Below, in pieces: positions 1 to 8,274 of a stretch of 35,370 nucleotides of DNA. The translations under genes and the position numbers were made by a program. The stretch's first letter is position 1, and every line of letters starts with the position of its first letter. The notes under the pieces are model-generated. The model saw only the letters and a list, made by a program, of their open reading frames with translations. It was not told the DNA's origin and searched no databases. Source of the stretch: Oscillospiraceae bacterium (GTDB lineage Bacteria > Bacillota > Clostridia > Oscillospirales > Ruminococcaceae); NCBI GenBank assembly GCA_017460955.1, contig JAFTZY010000075.1:1-35370 (forward strand), in the 5' to 3' direction.

Positions 1-125
1 CACCCCGTTCCCGGTTCTAACTTCTAATCTCTCCCTCCCTAAAGGGAGGGTGTGTGCGGGGACTTCGCTCTCTGCGCCCCAGCAGGGGCAGCCCCTACAC
101 CCCGTTCCCGGTTTCTAACTTCTAA
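1..125. repeat. Direct repeat flanking a GC-rich palindromic segment
   Basis: A 27-base segment at 1-27 recurs at 98-125 with one inserted T. Both copies read CACCCCGTTCCCGG followed by TTCTAACTTCTAA. Between them lies a GC-rich segment with a perfect hairpin (CCCTCCCT at 33-40, AGGGAGGG at 43-50) and a second near-palindrome around 82-97. The segment resembles, in inverted orientation, the repeat at 29371-29457. It lies downstream of gltD and carries no gene. No T-run follows the hairpin on the gltD-sense strand, so I do not call it a terminator. It is most likely a dispersed intergenic repeat, cut by the window edge. Confidence 0.6.
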
Positions 126-145
126 CCTCTATCCTCTAACCTCTA
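111..145. repeat. Five tandem heptamers next to the gltD stop
   Basis: Five consecutive 7-base units (GTTTCTA, ACTTCTA, ACCTCTA, TCCTCTA, ACCTCTA) end exactly at the base before the gltD stop codon. On the gltD-sense strand they read as TAGAGGT-like units. Two further units of the type sit at 15-28. The array looks like a short tandem repeat able to change copy number by slippage; a function is not evident. Confidence 0.6.
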
Positions 146-1630
146 TCAGGGCAGATTCGTATATCCCATCAGTGCAAGATCCACCTCGCGGGCGGCGGCG
201 CGGCCGTCGGCGATGGCATGCACGACCAGGGACTGTCCGGTGCGCATATCCCCGGCGGTGAACACCTTCGGGTCTGCGGTGGCGTGGGTGGCGCCGAGCG
301 TTTCGACGCGGCACCGTGCATCCAGGGGCGTACCGAACGCCTCCGGCACCTCGCGCTGCGCTCCGAGGAAGCCCGCTGCGATGATGACAAGCTGCGCGGG
401 CTGGACCCACTCGCTCCCCTCCACCGGACGGGGACTGCGTCTGCCGGTCGCAGGATCGGCTGTCCACTCGACATGCACGAGCTTTGCGGCGCTGACCTGT
501 CCGTTCCCGTCCTTCTCAAGGGACTGCACGGTCGTCTCATACACCCGCGGGTCCTGGCCGAATACGGCAGCAGCCTCCTCCTGGCCGTAATCCGTCTTGC
601 AGATGCGCGGCCACTGCGGCCAGGGATTGTCCTCGGCGCGGGTATCGGGGAGGCGCGGGGTGATCTCGAGCTGCGTGATGCTCTTCGCGCCCTGGCGGAC
701 AGCGGTCGCCACGCAGTCGTTGCCCGTGTCACCGCCGCCGATGATGAGGACATCGCGGTCCTTCGCCGTAACGGGGGTGCTGTCGGGATCGCCGGAGAGC
801 ACGGCGCGTGTGGCATGTGTAAGATACTCCACGGCAAAATGCACGCCGCCCGCATCCCGGCCCGGCACGTCAAGGTCCCGGGGGAGCCCTGCGCCGCAGG
901 CAAGGACGACGGCATCGTATTTGCGCAGGATCGAGGATGCCTTGCGGTCCCGTCCGACCTCCACGCCGGTGCGGAACTCGATCCCCTCGGCCTCCATGAG
1001 GCGGATGCGGCGCTCGATCACGGATTTGTCGAGCTTCATGTTCGGGATGCCGTACATCAGAAGGCCCCCGGGGCGGTCGGCCTTTTCAAAGACCGTCACA
1101 TGATGTCCGCGCAGATTGAGCTGGGCGGCGCACGCAAGCCCCGCAGGTCCCGAGCCGATCACGGCCACATGCTTTTCGCTGCGCACACACGGCGGATGCG
1201 GCTCCATCAGGCCGGATGCGAAGGCCTGCTCGATGATGAAGTTCTCGTTGTCCCGTGTGGTGACGGGGCTGTCGTGCAGCCCGCAGATGCAGGCGGCCTC
1301 ACACAGCGCCGGACATACCCGGGAGGTAAATTCCGGGAAATTGTTCGTCATCAGCAGCCGTCCGGCGGCCTCGGAGAGCTCGCCCCGGTACAGCAGGTCG
1401 TTCCATTCCGGGATGAGATTGTGCAGCGGACATCCCGTCATGCTGCCGCCCAGGCGCATGCCCGACTGGCAGAAGGGCACACCGCAGTCCATGCAGCGTG
1501 CGGCCTGCTCGCGCCTTGCCTTACTGTCCATGGGGACATGGAGCTCCCCGTAGCTCCGGATGCGCTCCAATGCCGGCACATCCGGATTCTGACAGCGTGT
1601 ATATTCCATAAAACCGGTTGGTTTTCCCAT
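146..1630 (-). CDS. gltD: Glutamate synthase (NADPH) small subunit
   Basis: The 494-residue product is the beta subunit of glutamate synthase, which passes electrons from NADPH through FAD and Fe-S clusters to GltB. An N-terminal 4Fe-4S region has cysteines at 46, 49, 54 and 67 (CMDCGVPFC) and a second group at 106, 110, 114 and 116 (CPALCEAAC). The FAD-binding glycine motif GSGPAG is at 159-164 and the NADPH-binding motif IIGGGDTGND is at about 296-305. The start MGKPTGFMEY is the usual GltD start. It lies 12 bp after gltB, and the gltB stop runs into the ribosome binding site (TAAGGAGG), so translation is probably coupled. Length is normal for the family. Confidence 0.96.
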   Translation of the reverse strand: MGKPTGFMEYTRCQNPDVPALERIRSYGELHVPMDSKARREQAARCMDCGVPFCQSGMRLGGSMTGCPLHNLIPEWNDLLYRGELSEAAGRLLMTNNFPEFTSRVCPALCEAACICGLHDSPVTTRDNENFIIEQAFASGLMEPHPPCVRSEKHVAVIGSGPAGLACAAQLNLRGHHVTVFEKADRPGGLLMYGIPNMKLDKSVIERRIRLMEAEGIEFRTGVEVGRDRKASSILRKYDAVVLACGAGLPRDLDVPGRDAGGVHFAVEYLTHATRAVLSGDPDSTPVTAKDRDVLIIGGGDTGNDCVATAVRQGAKSITQLEITPRLPDTRAEDNPWPQWPRICKTDYGQEEAAAVFGQDPRVYETTVQSLEKDGNGQVSAAKLVHVEWTADPATGRRSPRPVEGSEWVQPAQLVIIAAGFLGAQREVPEAFGTPLDARCRVETLGATHATADPKVFTAGDMRTGQSLVVHAIADGRAAAREVDLALMGYTNLP

Positions 1631-1642
1631 GATGGCTCCTCC

Positions 1643-4600
1643 TTAGTGAACAGTCAGGTAGAATGCTTCGATCTGTGCCTGCTCGGTCGTCATGCCGCGC
1701 TCCTCCATCCGCAGGATGGCCTCCCGCATCCGGGCGTAGTCATGGGGCAGGATCTTCTTGAATTTCGGGAGATACCCGGCAAAATCCGCCAGGATCCGCC
1801 TGCCCTTCTCGGAGCCGGTCGCTGCGACATGTGCCTCGATCATCTGCTTGAGCTCGAGGACCTCATATTTCTCGGTGACCTCCTGGAGGGAGACGAGCTC
1901 CTTGTTCAGGCGCAGATAGAGATCGCGCTCCTCGTCGAGGACGTAGGCGATGCCGCCGCTCATACCGGCCGCAAAGTTCTTTCCCGTCCGTCCGAGCACG
2001 ACGACCCGGCCGCCGGTCATGTATTCGCAGCCGTGGTCGCCCACGCCCTCCACGACGGCATAGGCACCGGAATTGCGCACGGCAAACCGCTCCCCGGCGA
2101 TGCCGGCGATGAAGGCCTTGCCGCTGGTCGCGCCGTAGAGCGCCACATTGCCGATGATGATATTGTCCTCGGCACGGAAAGCGGCGTTTTCCGGCGGGTA
2201 CACGATCAGTGTGCCGCCGGAGAGCCCCTTGCCGTAGTAGTCGTTGGAATCCCCGCACAGCTCGATGGTCAGGCCCTGCGGGATGAAGGCACCGAAGCTC
2301 TGGCCGCCCGACCCCGTGCAGCGGATGCGGTAGCTGTCCTCGGGGAGGGTGTCCCCGTAGCGCTTTGTGATCTCGGAGCCGAAGATGGTGCCGAAGGTGC
2401 GGTCGGTATTGGTGACATGCACCTCGATGGGACCGGCCTTCCCTGCATCGAGGGAGAGCTTCCTGCACAGCACACGCTCATCGAGCGTCCGCTCAAGGTG
2501 GAAGTCATACGCATCCTGCGGCTCGAAATGGGAATTCTCCTTCTTGTGCAGCAGTGCCGACAGATCCATCAGATGCTCATGCGAATCCTCCCGGCTCTCG
2601 CGGATGCGCAGCAGGTCCGTCCTGCCGATGAGTTCATCGACCGTGCGCACGCCGAGCCTTGCCATGTATTCGCGCAGCTCCTCAGCGACAAAGCGCAGGA
2701 AGTTGACAACATATTCGGGCTTGCCGGAGAAGCGCTTGCGCAGCTCCGGATTCTGGGTGGCGATGCCCACGGGGCAGGTATCGAGGTTGCACACGCGCAT
2801 CATCATGCAGCCCATGGTCACAAGGGGTGCAGTGGCAAAGCCGAATTCCTCCGCGCCCAGGAGCGCTGCGACCAGCACGTCCCGGCCCGTCATGAGCTTG
2901 CCGTCGGTCTCCACGACCACATGGGTGCGCAGGCCGTTGAGCAGCAGTGTCTGGTGCGTTTCGGCCACGCCCAGCTCCCACGGCAGGCCCGCATGGTGGA
3001 TGGAGGTGGCGGGGGCTGCGCCCGTACCGCCGTCATAGCCGGAGATCAGGACAACGCCTGCACCGGCCTTGGCCACGCCCGCTGCGACCGTACCGACGCC
3101 CGCCTCGGAGACGAGCTTGACGGAGATGCGGGCCGCGGTATTGGCATTTTTCAGGTCATAGATGAGCTGTGCCAGATCCTCGATGGAATAGATGTCGTGA
3201 TGGGGCGGCGGGGAGATGAGTCCTACGCCGGGGGTGGAATGCCGCGTCTTGGCGATCCAGGGGTAGACCTTGGCGGACGGCAGGTGGCCGCCCTCGCCGG
3301 GCTTGGCACCCTGGGCACATTTGATCTGCAGCTCCCGGGCGCTCACGAGGTACTGGGAGGTGACCCCGAAGCGTCCGGATGCGACCTGCTTGATGGCAGA
3401 GCTGCAATCATGATCGGTCCCGGCGGTGGCAAGGCGCTCTAAGCTCTCGCCGCCCTCACCGGAATTCGATTTGCCGCCGATGCGGTTCATGGCGATGGCC
3501 AGTGTCTCATGCGCCTCCTGCGAAATGGAGCCGTAGGACATGGCACCGGTCTTGAAGCGTTTCAGGATGCTCTCGACCGGCTCGACCTCGGCAAGGTCGA
3601 TCCCGCCGTTCTCCGGGAAGTTGAAATCCAGCATATCCCGCAGCTGCATGCTGCGCCCCTCCTTATGGACGGCCGCGGCGTACTGCTTGTAGGTGTCGTA
3701 ATCCCCCGTCCGGCTCGCCTGCTGGAGCAGGTGGATGGTCTCGGGGCGGTACAGGTGCTCCTCATGGCCGGCACGCGCCTTGTGGGCGCCGCGGCTCTCC
3801 ACGGCGTTCTCCACGCCGAGTCCGAGCGGGTCGAAGGCGGACGAATGCAGGCGCTCCACGCGCTCCCCGATCTGGGTGAGCGTGATGCCGCCCACACGGC
3901 TGACCGTGCCGGTGAAGTACTCGTCGATCACCTCACGGCTGACGCCGATGGCTTCAAACAGCTTCGAGCCCTGGTAGGACTGGATGGTGGAGATGCCCAT
4001 TTTCGAGGCGATCTTCACGATGCCGTGCAGGATGCAGGAATCATAATCGGATTCGGCGGCGTAGTAATCCTTGTCAAGGGCACCGCTCTCGGTGAGCTGA
4101 CGGATGGTCTCATGGGCAAGATAGGGATTGACTGCGCACGCGCCGTAGCCGAGGAGTGCGGCAAAATGATGCACCTCACGCGGCTCCGCGCTCTCGAGCA
4201 CAAGGGCAAGTGCGGTGCGCTTTCTGGTGGCGACCAGGTGCTGCTGGAGCGCGGACACGGCCAGGAGCGACGGGATCGGCACATGGTACTCGTCCACGTC
4301 CCGGTCGGACAGGATGAGGATGTTCGCGCCGTCCCGGTAGGCCTTGTCCGCACGGATGAACAGCTGCCGGATGGCCTTTTTCAGGGAGGTATTCTTATAA
4401 TAGGTGATCGGGATGACCTCCGAGCGCAGTCCGGGCTCGTCGAGGTACTTGATCTTGAGCATGTCGGTATCGTTGAGGATGGGGTTCTCCACGCGCAGCA
4501 CATGGCAGTTCTCCGGCTTCTCCTCGAGGAGGTTGCCGTCGGAGCCGATGTACATGTCCGTATCGGTCACGATCTCCTCCCGGATGGCATCGAAGGGAGG

Positions 4601-6178
4601 ATTGGTCACCTGGGCAAAGAGCTGCCGGAAATAATCAAAGAGCGGCGGCTGGGCATCGGAGAGGGAGGGCAGCGGATTGTCCGCACCCATCGAGGCGATC
4701 GGCTCGCTCCCCGTTTCCGCCATGGGCAGGATGGAGCTGCGGATCTCCTCATAGGTATACCCGAAGGCCTTCTGGAGCCGGGTGAGCATCTCCCCGGCGG
4801 CATGCCCGACATTGTGGTTCGGGATGTGCAGGTGGCGCAGCTTGACCATATGGCTGTCGATCCACTCGCCGTAGGGCTGGCGGCGCGCAAAGCTGTTCTT
4901 GAGCTCCTCATCGTCGATGACACGGCCCTGCACGGTGTCCACGAGCAGCATCTTGCCCGGACGCAGGCGGTCCTTGAGGACAATGTGCTCCGGCGCAAGA
5001 TCGAGCGTGCCGACCTCGGAGGACAGGATGAGGAACCCGTCGTCCGTCAGGCAGTACCTTGACGGGCGCAGGCCGTTGCGGTCGAGCACTGCACCCATGA
5101 CATCGCCGTCGGAGAAGAGGATGGAGGCCGGGCCGTCCCACGGCTCCATCATGGTGGCATAGTACTGGTAGAAATCCCGCTTCTCCCGGCTCATGGCACG
5201 GTTGTGCTTCCAGGGCTCGGGGATGAGGATCATCACGGCCAGCGGCAGGGGCATCCCGGCCATGACCATGAATTCGAGCGCATTGTCCAGTCTTGCCGAA
5301 TCCGAGCCGTCCGCCTCCACGATGGGCAGAAGCTTGTGCATCTGCTCGCGCAGTGCCTCACAGGAGACGGATTCCTCGCGGGCCAGCATCTTATCGGCAT
5401 TGCCGGTGATGGTGTTGATCTCGCCGTTGTGGACGATGAAGCGGTTCGGGTGCGCCTTCTGCCAGCTCGGGATGGTATTGGTCGAAAAGCGCGAATGCAC
5501 GGTCGCAATGGCGGAGGTGTAGTCCTCGCTTTGCAGATCCGGGAAGAAGCGGCGCAGCTCCCCGACGAGGAACATGCCCTTATAGACGATCGTGCGGCTC
5601 GAGAGGGACACGACATAGGTATTCTCGTTGCTCTGCTCAAAGACGCGGCGCGCCGTGTACAGCATCCGGTCAAATGCCAGGCCCTTGGGACATCCTGCGG
5701 GGCGCTCGACAAAGCACTGCCAGATCGACGGACAGCTCTCCCGCGCCTTCTCGCCCAGGATCTCCGGGACCGTGGGGACCTCACGCCAGCCAAGGACGTG
5801 CATCCCCTCCTTCTCGGTGATGATCTCGAAGAGCTTCTTGGCCTGACGTCGTCCGAGCTCATCGCAGGGGAAGAAGAACATACCCACGGCATAATCCCTT
5901 GCCTCCCCGAGGGTGATCCCGAGCTCCTGCGCCCGCGCCTTGAAGAAGGGGTGGCAGATCTGTGTAAGGATCCCCACGCCGTCGCCGGTCTTGCCCTCGG
6001 CGTCCTTGCCGGCACGGTGCTCGAGATTCTCTACGATATGGAGGGCGTCCTCCACGACACGTCTTGACGGGATGCCCTGGATATTGACCACGGCACCGAT
6101 CCCGCAGGCATCATGCTCGAACTGCGGGTCATACAGTCCCTCCCGCGGGTGCGTCTGCATTGTTCTGAACTCATCCAT
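1643..6178 (-). CDS. gltB: Glutamate synthase large subunit
   Basis: The 1511-residue product makes two glutamates from glutamine and 2-oxoglutarate. It begins with a 24-residue propeptide ending before Cys25 (HDACGIG), the expected N-terminal nucleophile of a class II glutamine amidotransferase. A central domain and the FMN-binding synthase domain follow. The 3Fe-4S motif C-x5-C-x4-C is visible as CMMMRVCNLDTC followed by PVGIATQNP. The C-terminal glycine-rich beta-helix (GXXG repeats such as GGTLIVYPP and GGRVVVLG) is complete. The ATG has AGGAG upstream at good spacing. A sigma-A promoter lies 134 bp upstream and a structured leader lies between. It is the first gene of a gltB-gltD operon. 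Confidence 0.97.
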   Translation of the reverse strand: MDEFRTMQTHPREGLYDPQFEHDACGIGAVVNIQGIPSRRVVEDALHIVENLEHRAGKDAEGKTGDGVGILTQICHPFFKARAQELGITLGEARDYAVGMFFFPCDELGRRQAKKLFEIITEKEGMHVLGWREVPTVPEILGEKARESCPSIWQCFVERPAGCPKGLAFDRMLYTARRVFEQSNENTYVVSLSSRTIVYKGMFLVGELRRFFPDLQSEDYTSAIATVHSRFSTNTIPSWQKAHPNRFIVHNGEINTITGNADKMLAREESVSCEALREQMHKLLPIVEADGSDSARLDNALEFMVMAGMPLPLAVMILIPEPWKHNRAMSREKRDFYQYYATMMEPWDGPASILFSDGDVMGAVLDRNGLRPSRYCLTDDGFLILSSEVGTLDLAPEHIVLKDRLRPGKMLLVDTVQGRVIDDEELKNSFARRQPYGEWIDSHMVKLRHLHIPNHNVGHAAGEMLTRLQKAFGYTYEEIRSSILPMAETGSEPIASMGADNPLPSLSDAQPPLFDYFRQLFAQVTNPPFDAIREEIVTDTDMYIGSDGNLLEEKPENCHVLRVENPILNDTDMLKIKYLDEPGLRSEVIPITYYKNTSLKKAIRQLFIRADKAYRDGANILILSDRDVDEYHVPIPSLLAVSALQQHLVATRKRTALALVLESAEPREVHHFAALLGYGACAVNPYLAHETIRQLTESGALDKDYYAAESDYDSCILHGIVKIASKMGISTIQSYQGSKLFEAIGVSREVIDEYFTGTVSRVGGITLTQIGERVERLHSSAFDPLGLGVENAVESRGAHKARAGHEEHLYRPETIHLLQQASRTGDYDTYKQYAAAVHKEGRSMQLRDMLDFNFPENGGIDLAEVEPVESILKRFKTGAMSYGSISQEAHETLAIAMNRIGGKSNSGEGGESLERLATAGTDHDCSSAIKQVASGRFGVTSQYLVSARELQIKCAQGAKPGEGGHLPSAKVYPWIAKTRHSTPGVGLISPPPHHDIYSIEDLAQLIYDLKNANTAARISVKLVSEAGVGTVAAGVAKAGAGVVLISGYDGGTGAAPATSIHHAGLPWELGVAETHQTLLLNGLRTHVVVETDGKLMTGRDVLVAALLGAEEFGFATAPLVTMGCMMMRVCNLDTCPVGIATQNPELRKRFSGKPEYVVNFLRFVAEELREYMARLGVRTVDELIGRTDLLRIRESREDSHEHLMDLSALLHKKENSHFEPQDAYDFHLERTLDERVLCRKLSLDAGKAGPIEVHVTNTDRTFGTIFGSEITKRYGDTLPEDSYRIRCTGSGGQSFGAFIPQGLTIELCGDSNDYYGKGLSGGTLIVYPPENAAFRAEDNIIIGNVALYGATSGKAFIAGIAGERFAVRNSGAYAVVEGVGDHGCEYMTGGRVVVLGRTGKNFAAGMSGGIAYVLDEERDLYLRLNKELVSLQEVTEKYEVLELKQMIEAHVAATGSEKGRRILADFAGYLPKFKKILPHDYARMREAILRMEERGMTTEQAQIEAFYLTVH

Positions 6179-6189
6179 TGTACCACGCT

Positions 6190-6306
6190 CCTACATCATG
6201 AAAAAACAAAAAATGCCCAAAACACGGACCACTCCCCGCATGGGAGATCCGGTTTCAAGCATCATTGCTTATCCTATTTCTCTGAACAGCCCCTGCTGTT
6301 CTATGC
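6190..6306 (-). promoter_or_regulatory. Structured gltB leader with three hairpins and T-rich tract
   Basis: The predicted gltB 5' untranslated region is about 125 nt. On the minus strand it holds three consecutive hairpins: GAACAGC-AGGG-GCTGTTC, then AAGC-AATGAT-GCTT, then CTCCC-ATGCG-GGGAG with outer CGGA/TCCG pairing. The third is followed within about 20 nt by runs of six T. That layout resembles an attenuation leader in which the last hairpin can act as a terminator. No known riboswitch class was recognised. Confidence 0.4.
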
Positions 6307-6311
6307 ACTTC

Positions 6312-6340
6312 ATTTTACACCATCCGAGGACATTTGTCAA
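6312..6340 (-). promoter_or_regulatory. Sigma-A promoter of gltBD
   Basis: On the minus strand TTGACA (6335-6340) and TAAAAT (6312-6317) are separated by 17 bp. The -35 box is perfect and the -10 box has one mismatch. The predicted start of transcription is near 6305. Confidence 0.8.
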
Positions 6341-6434
6341 TCAGACGGGGACAGAAGTGAAAAATAGAAAGCATTTCGGCGGAAAAACTTTCGATTCTTC
6401 GGCATGGTACAAAAATCATAAAGAAAACGAAAGG

Positions 6435-6464
6435 CAGCCCCCTTGCTTTCACACAAGGGGGCTG
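6435..6464 (-). terminator. Intrinsic terminator of the GH5 operon
   Basis: A perfect 11-bp stem (CAGCCCCCTTG with CAAGGGGGCTG, 8-nt loop) lies just past the stop of the second GH5 gene. On the minus strand it is followed by a T-rich tract (CCTTTCGTTTTC). The same region separates this operon from the gltB promoter. Confidence 0.8.
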
Positions 6465-6471
6465 TATGGGA

Positions 6472-8262
6472 TCACTTGGTCACGGGAAGCTCCACGAGCT
6501 CCACGAGGGACTGCATGATGTACACGGAATCCGTGAACCGGAGCTGTCCGTCGCAGTCCACGTCGGCATTGAGCCAGCCCTGCGCACTCAGATTCAGGGA
6601 GCCGAGCTGGTCCTTGTTGACGCTGATGACATCGATGATGTCGGTATCGCCGTCATCGTCGGCATCGCCCCAGCGCGTTACAGAGAGCTGTCCGCCCTGT
6701 GTGGCTGCTTCCGTGGGTGCGGCCTCGGTGGGAGCGGCCGTGGGGGACTCGGTGGGTGTGGGTGCGGTGGTCTCGAGCTCGATGGGATCGGTCCTGCCGG
6801 CGGTGGCAAGGTTGCTGCCCTCGGAGTCGGCATAGCTTGCATAATACTCGCCGAGGCTGATGCCGTTCTCGCCGAGTGCGGTCTGGTGGTCGAGACCGAT
6901 GAACTTGCCGGTCTCCATCGTCTGCCACAGGGAGGGCTTGAAGATACTGTACTTGAGCTCGTCCCACTCGACCTCGGTGTAATTGGCATCGGGACCGCCG
7001 TGGAACATGATGTTCTTCCACAGACCGCCCGTATCGCCGGAGTCGTCGTTCAGGCACCAGAAGGTGTGGTTGATGTGGTTCTTGATCATATAGTTGCGCA
7101 GGAGGATGAGCCACTTGACGTTCTTTTCCAGATCCGTCAGGGAATTCGAGGGCGTCTCAAGGAGCGCCGCCTCATCCACGCTGTCCGTGATGCGCCCGCC
7201 CCACTCACCGATGAGCAGCGGGGCAATGTCCTTGTCATTGACATAGGCCCAGGTGTCGTACCAGTAGTCATCGAGCAGGGTCTGCTCGGTGAAGTCCTTC
7301 TCGAACCAGGTCTGTGCGCTGACGATGGGGCCGTAGTCATGGGGCGAGTACACGATCTGGGACTGGTACTTGCCGATGTCCACGGGATGGTCCTTCACGC
7401 CGCGCAGATTGCCGCCCCACCAGGCGCCGTGGCCCTCGTACCCCTCGACACCCTCGATGAAGATCAGGGCGTTCGGGTTCTTCTCCATGATGGCAAGGGC
7501 GCAGTTCTGCGCTGCAAGCTTCCAGTTGTTCGGTGCGGTCGAATCATCCCAGATGGCATCGATCGGGGCACCGCCGTACTTGCTGTGCGGCTCGTTTTTC
7601 AGATCGAAGCCCAGGAGGGTGTCGTCATTCTTATAATAGTCCGCCGTCCAGGCAAGGGTCTCCGTCCATACCTCGGTGGTACACTCCACGGTCTTGCCGT
7701 TGGTATCCGTGAAGCTCTTGCCGTACCACAGACCGTAGTTATGCCCGGCATTGTCCGCATCCTGGCAGTGGATGTCGATGAACACCTTGATGCCGTACTT
7801 CTTGCACTTGGCCAGGAACACATTGAAGGCCTCCTGGCTGTTCATGACCGTGCCGTCCTCGCGGACAAGATCGGCATTGATGCGGTAGTTCGGGTCGGTG
7901 TTGGGATTGACGCTGACCATATCCGGCGGGTTGCCGATCATCCAGTCATACAAAAGCTCCGTCGAGACGGGCACGCGGATCACATTGATGCCGCGGTCGC
8001 CGATGGACTTGACCATATCGTCGATGTCGCCGCTCCACAGGTAGTGCAGGGCATATTCCGTACAGTTCAGGCCGAACCAGTTCGCACCGGTCAGCCACAC
8101 CTCATTGCCGTCCTTGTCGTACAGGCGGCTGCCCACGGCATGGAGCCAGTCGTCGTTCGTGTCATCCGCAGCCTGCACGGCGGGGCTGACACTGCCGATG
8201 GCTGCCGTCAGTGCGAGTACTGCGGCAGCAGCAGCGGCTGCAATACGCCTTCCAAATTTCAT
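6472..8262 (-). CDS. Secreted GH5 endoglucanase with dockerin
   Basis: The 596-residue protein is a secreted cellulase. A signal peptide covers about residues 1-31 (basic start, long Ala/Leu core, VQA cleavage region). The GH5 TIM barrel runs from about 36 to 480. The predicted acid/base is Glu224 in LKNEPH and the nucleophile is Glu353 in LIGEWGG. The N-terminal WFG segment and the overall look resemble GH5 subfamily 1, but that placement is my inference. A Thr/Pro/Glu linker (about 492-526) leads to a two-repeat dockerin (about 529-592) with calcium loops DADDDGDTDIID and DVDCDGQLRFTD. It starts 12 bp after a second GH5 gene, whose stop overlaps this gene's AGGAGG site. Confidence 0.93.
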   Translation of the reverse strand: MKFGRRIAAAAAAAVLALTAAIGSVSPAVQAADDTNDDWLHAVGSRLYDKDGNEVWLTGANWFGLNCTEYALHYLWSGDIDDMVKSIGDRGINVIRVPVSTELLYDWMIGNPPDMVSVNPNTDPNYRINADLVREDGTVMNSQEAFNVFLAKCKKYGIKVFIDIHCQDADNAGHNYGLWYGKSFTDTNGKTVECTTEVWTETLAWTADYYKNDDTLLGFDLKNEPHSKYGGAPIDAIWDDSTAPNNWKLAAQNCALAIMEKNPNALIFIEGVEGYEGHGAWWGGNLRGVKDHPVDIGKYQSQIVYSPHDYGPIVSAQTWFEKDFTEQTLLDDYWYDTWAYVNDKDIAPLLIGEWGGRITDSVDEAALLETPSNSLTDLEKNVKWLILLRNYMIKNHINHTFWCLNDDSGDTGGLWKNIMFHGGPDANYTEVEWDELKYSIFKPSLWQTMETGKFIGLDHQTALGENGISLGEYYASYADSEGSNLATAGRTDPIELETTAPTPTESPTAAPTEAAPTEAATQGGQLSVTRWGDADDDGDTDIIDVISVNKDQLGSLNLSAQGWLNADVDCDGQLRFTDSVYIMQSLVELVELPVTK

Positions 8263-8274
8263 CGCGGATCCTCC

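Noticed and set aside
33..50. Terminator for gltBD at the perfect CCCTCCCT/AGGGAGGG hairpin
   Set aside because: On the gltD-sense strand no T-run follows, and the hairpin belongs to a dispersed repeat.
218..3442. Long plus-strand open frame of more than 1000 codons opposite gltD and gltB
   Set aside because: It is antisense to two certain genes; high GC at third positions removes stops in the opposite strand. Its product has no recognisable domains. The same reasoning removes the long frames at 3509-5062, 6466-9420, 13441-16206, 16488-18866 and 18919-20337.
6190..6306. ANTAR-protein target (two hairpins with six-base loops) in the gltB leader
   Set aside because: Only the second hairpin has a loop with A first and G fourth; the first hairpin closes to a four-base loop. 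The motif is incomplete.
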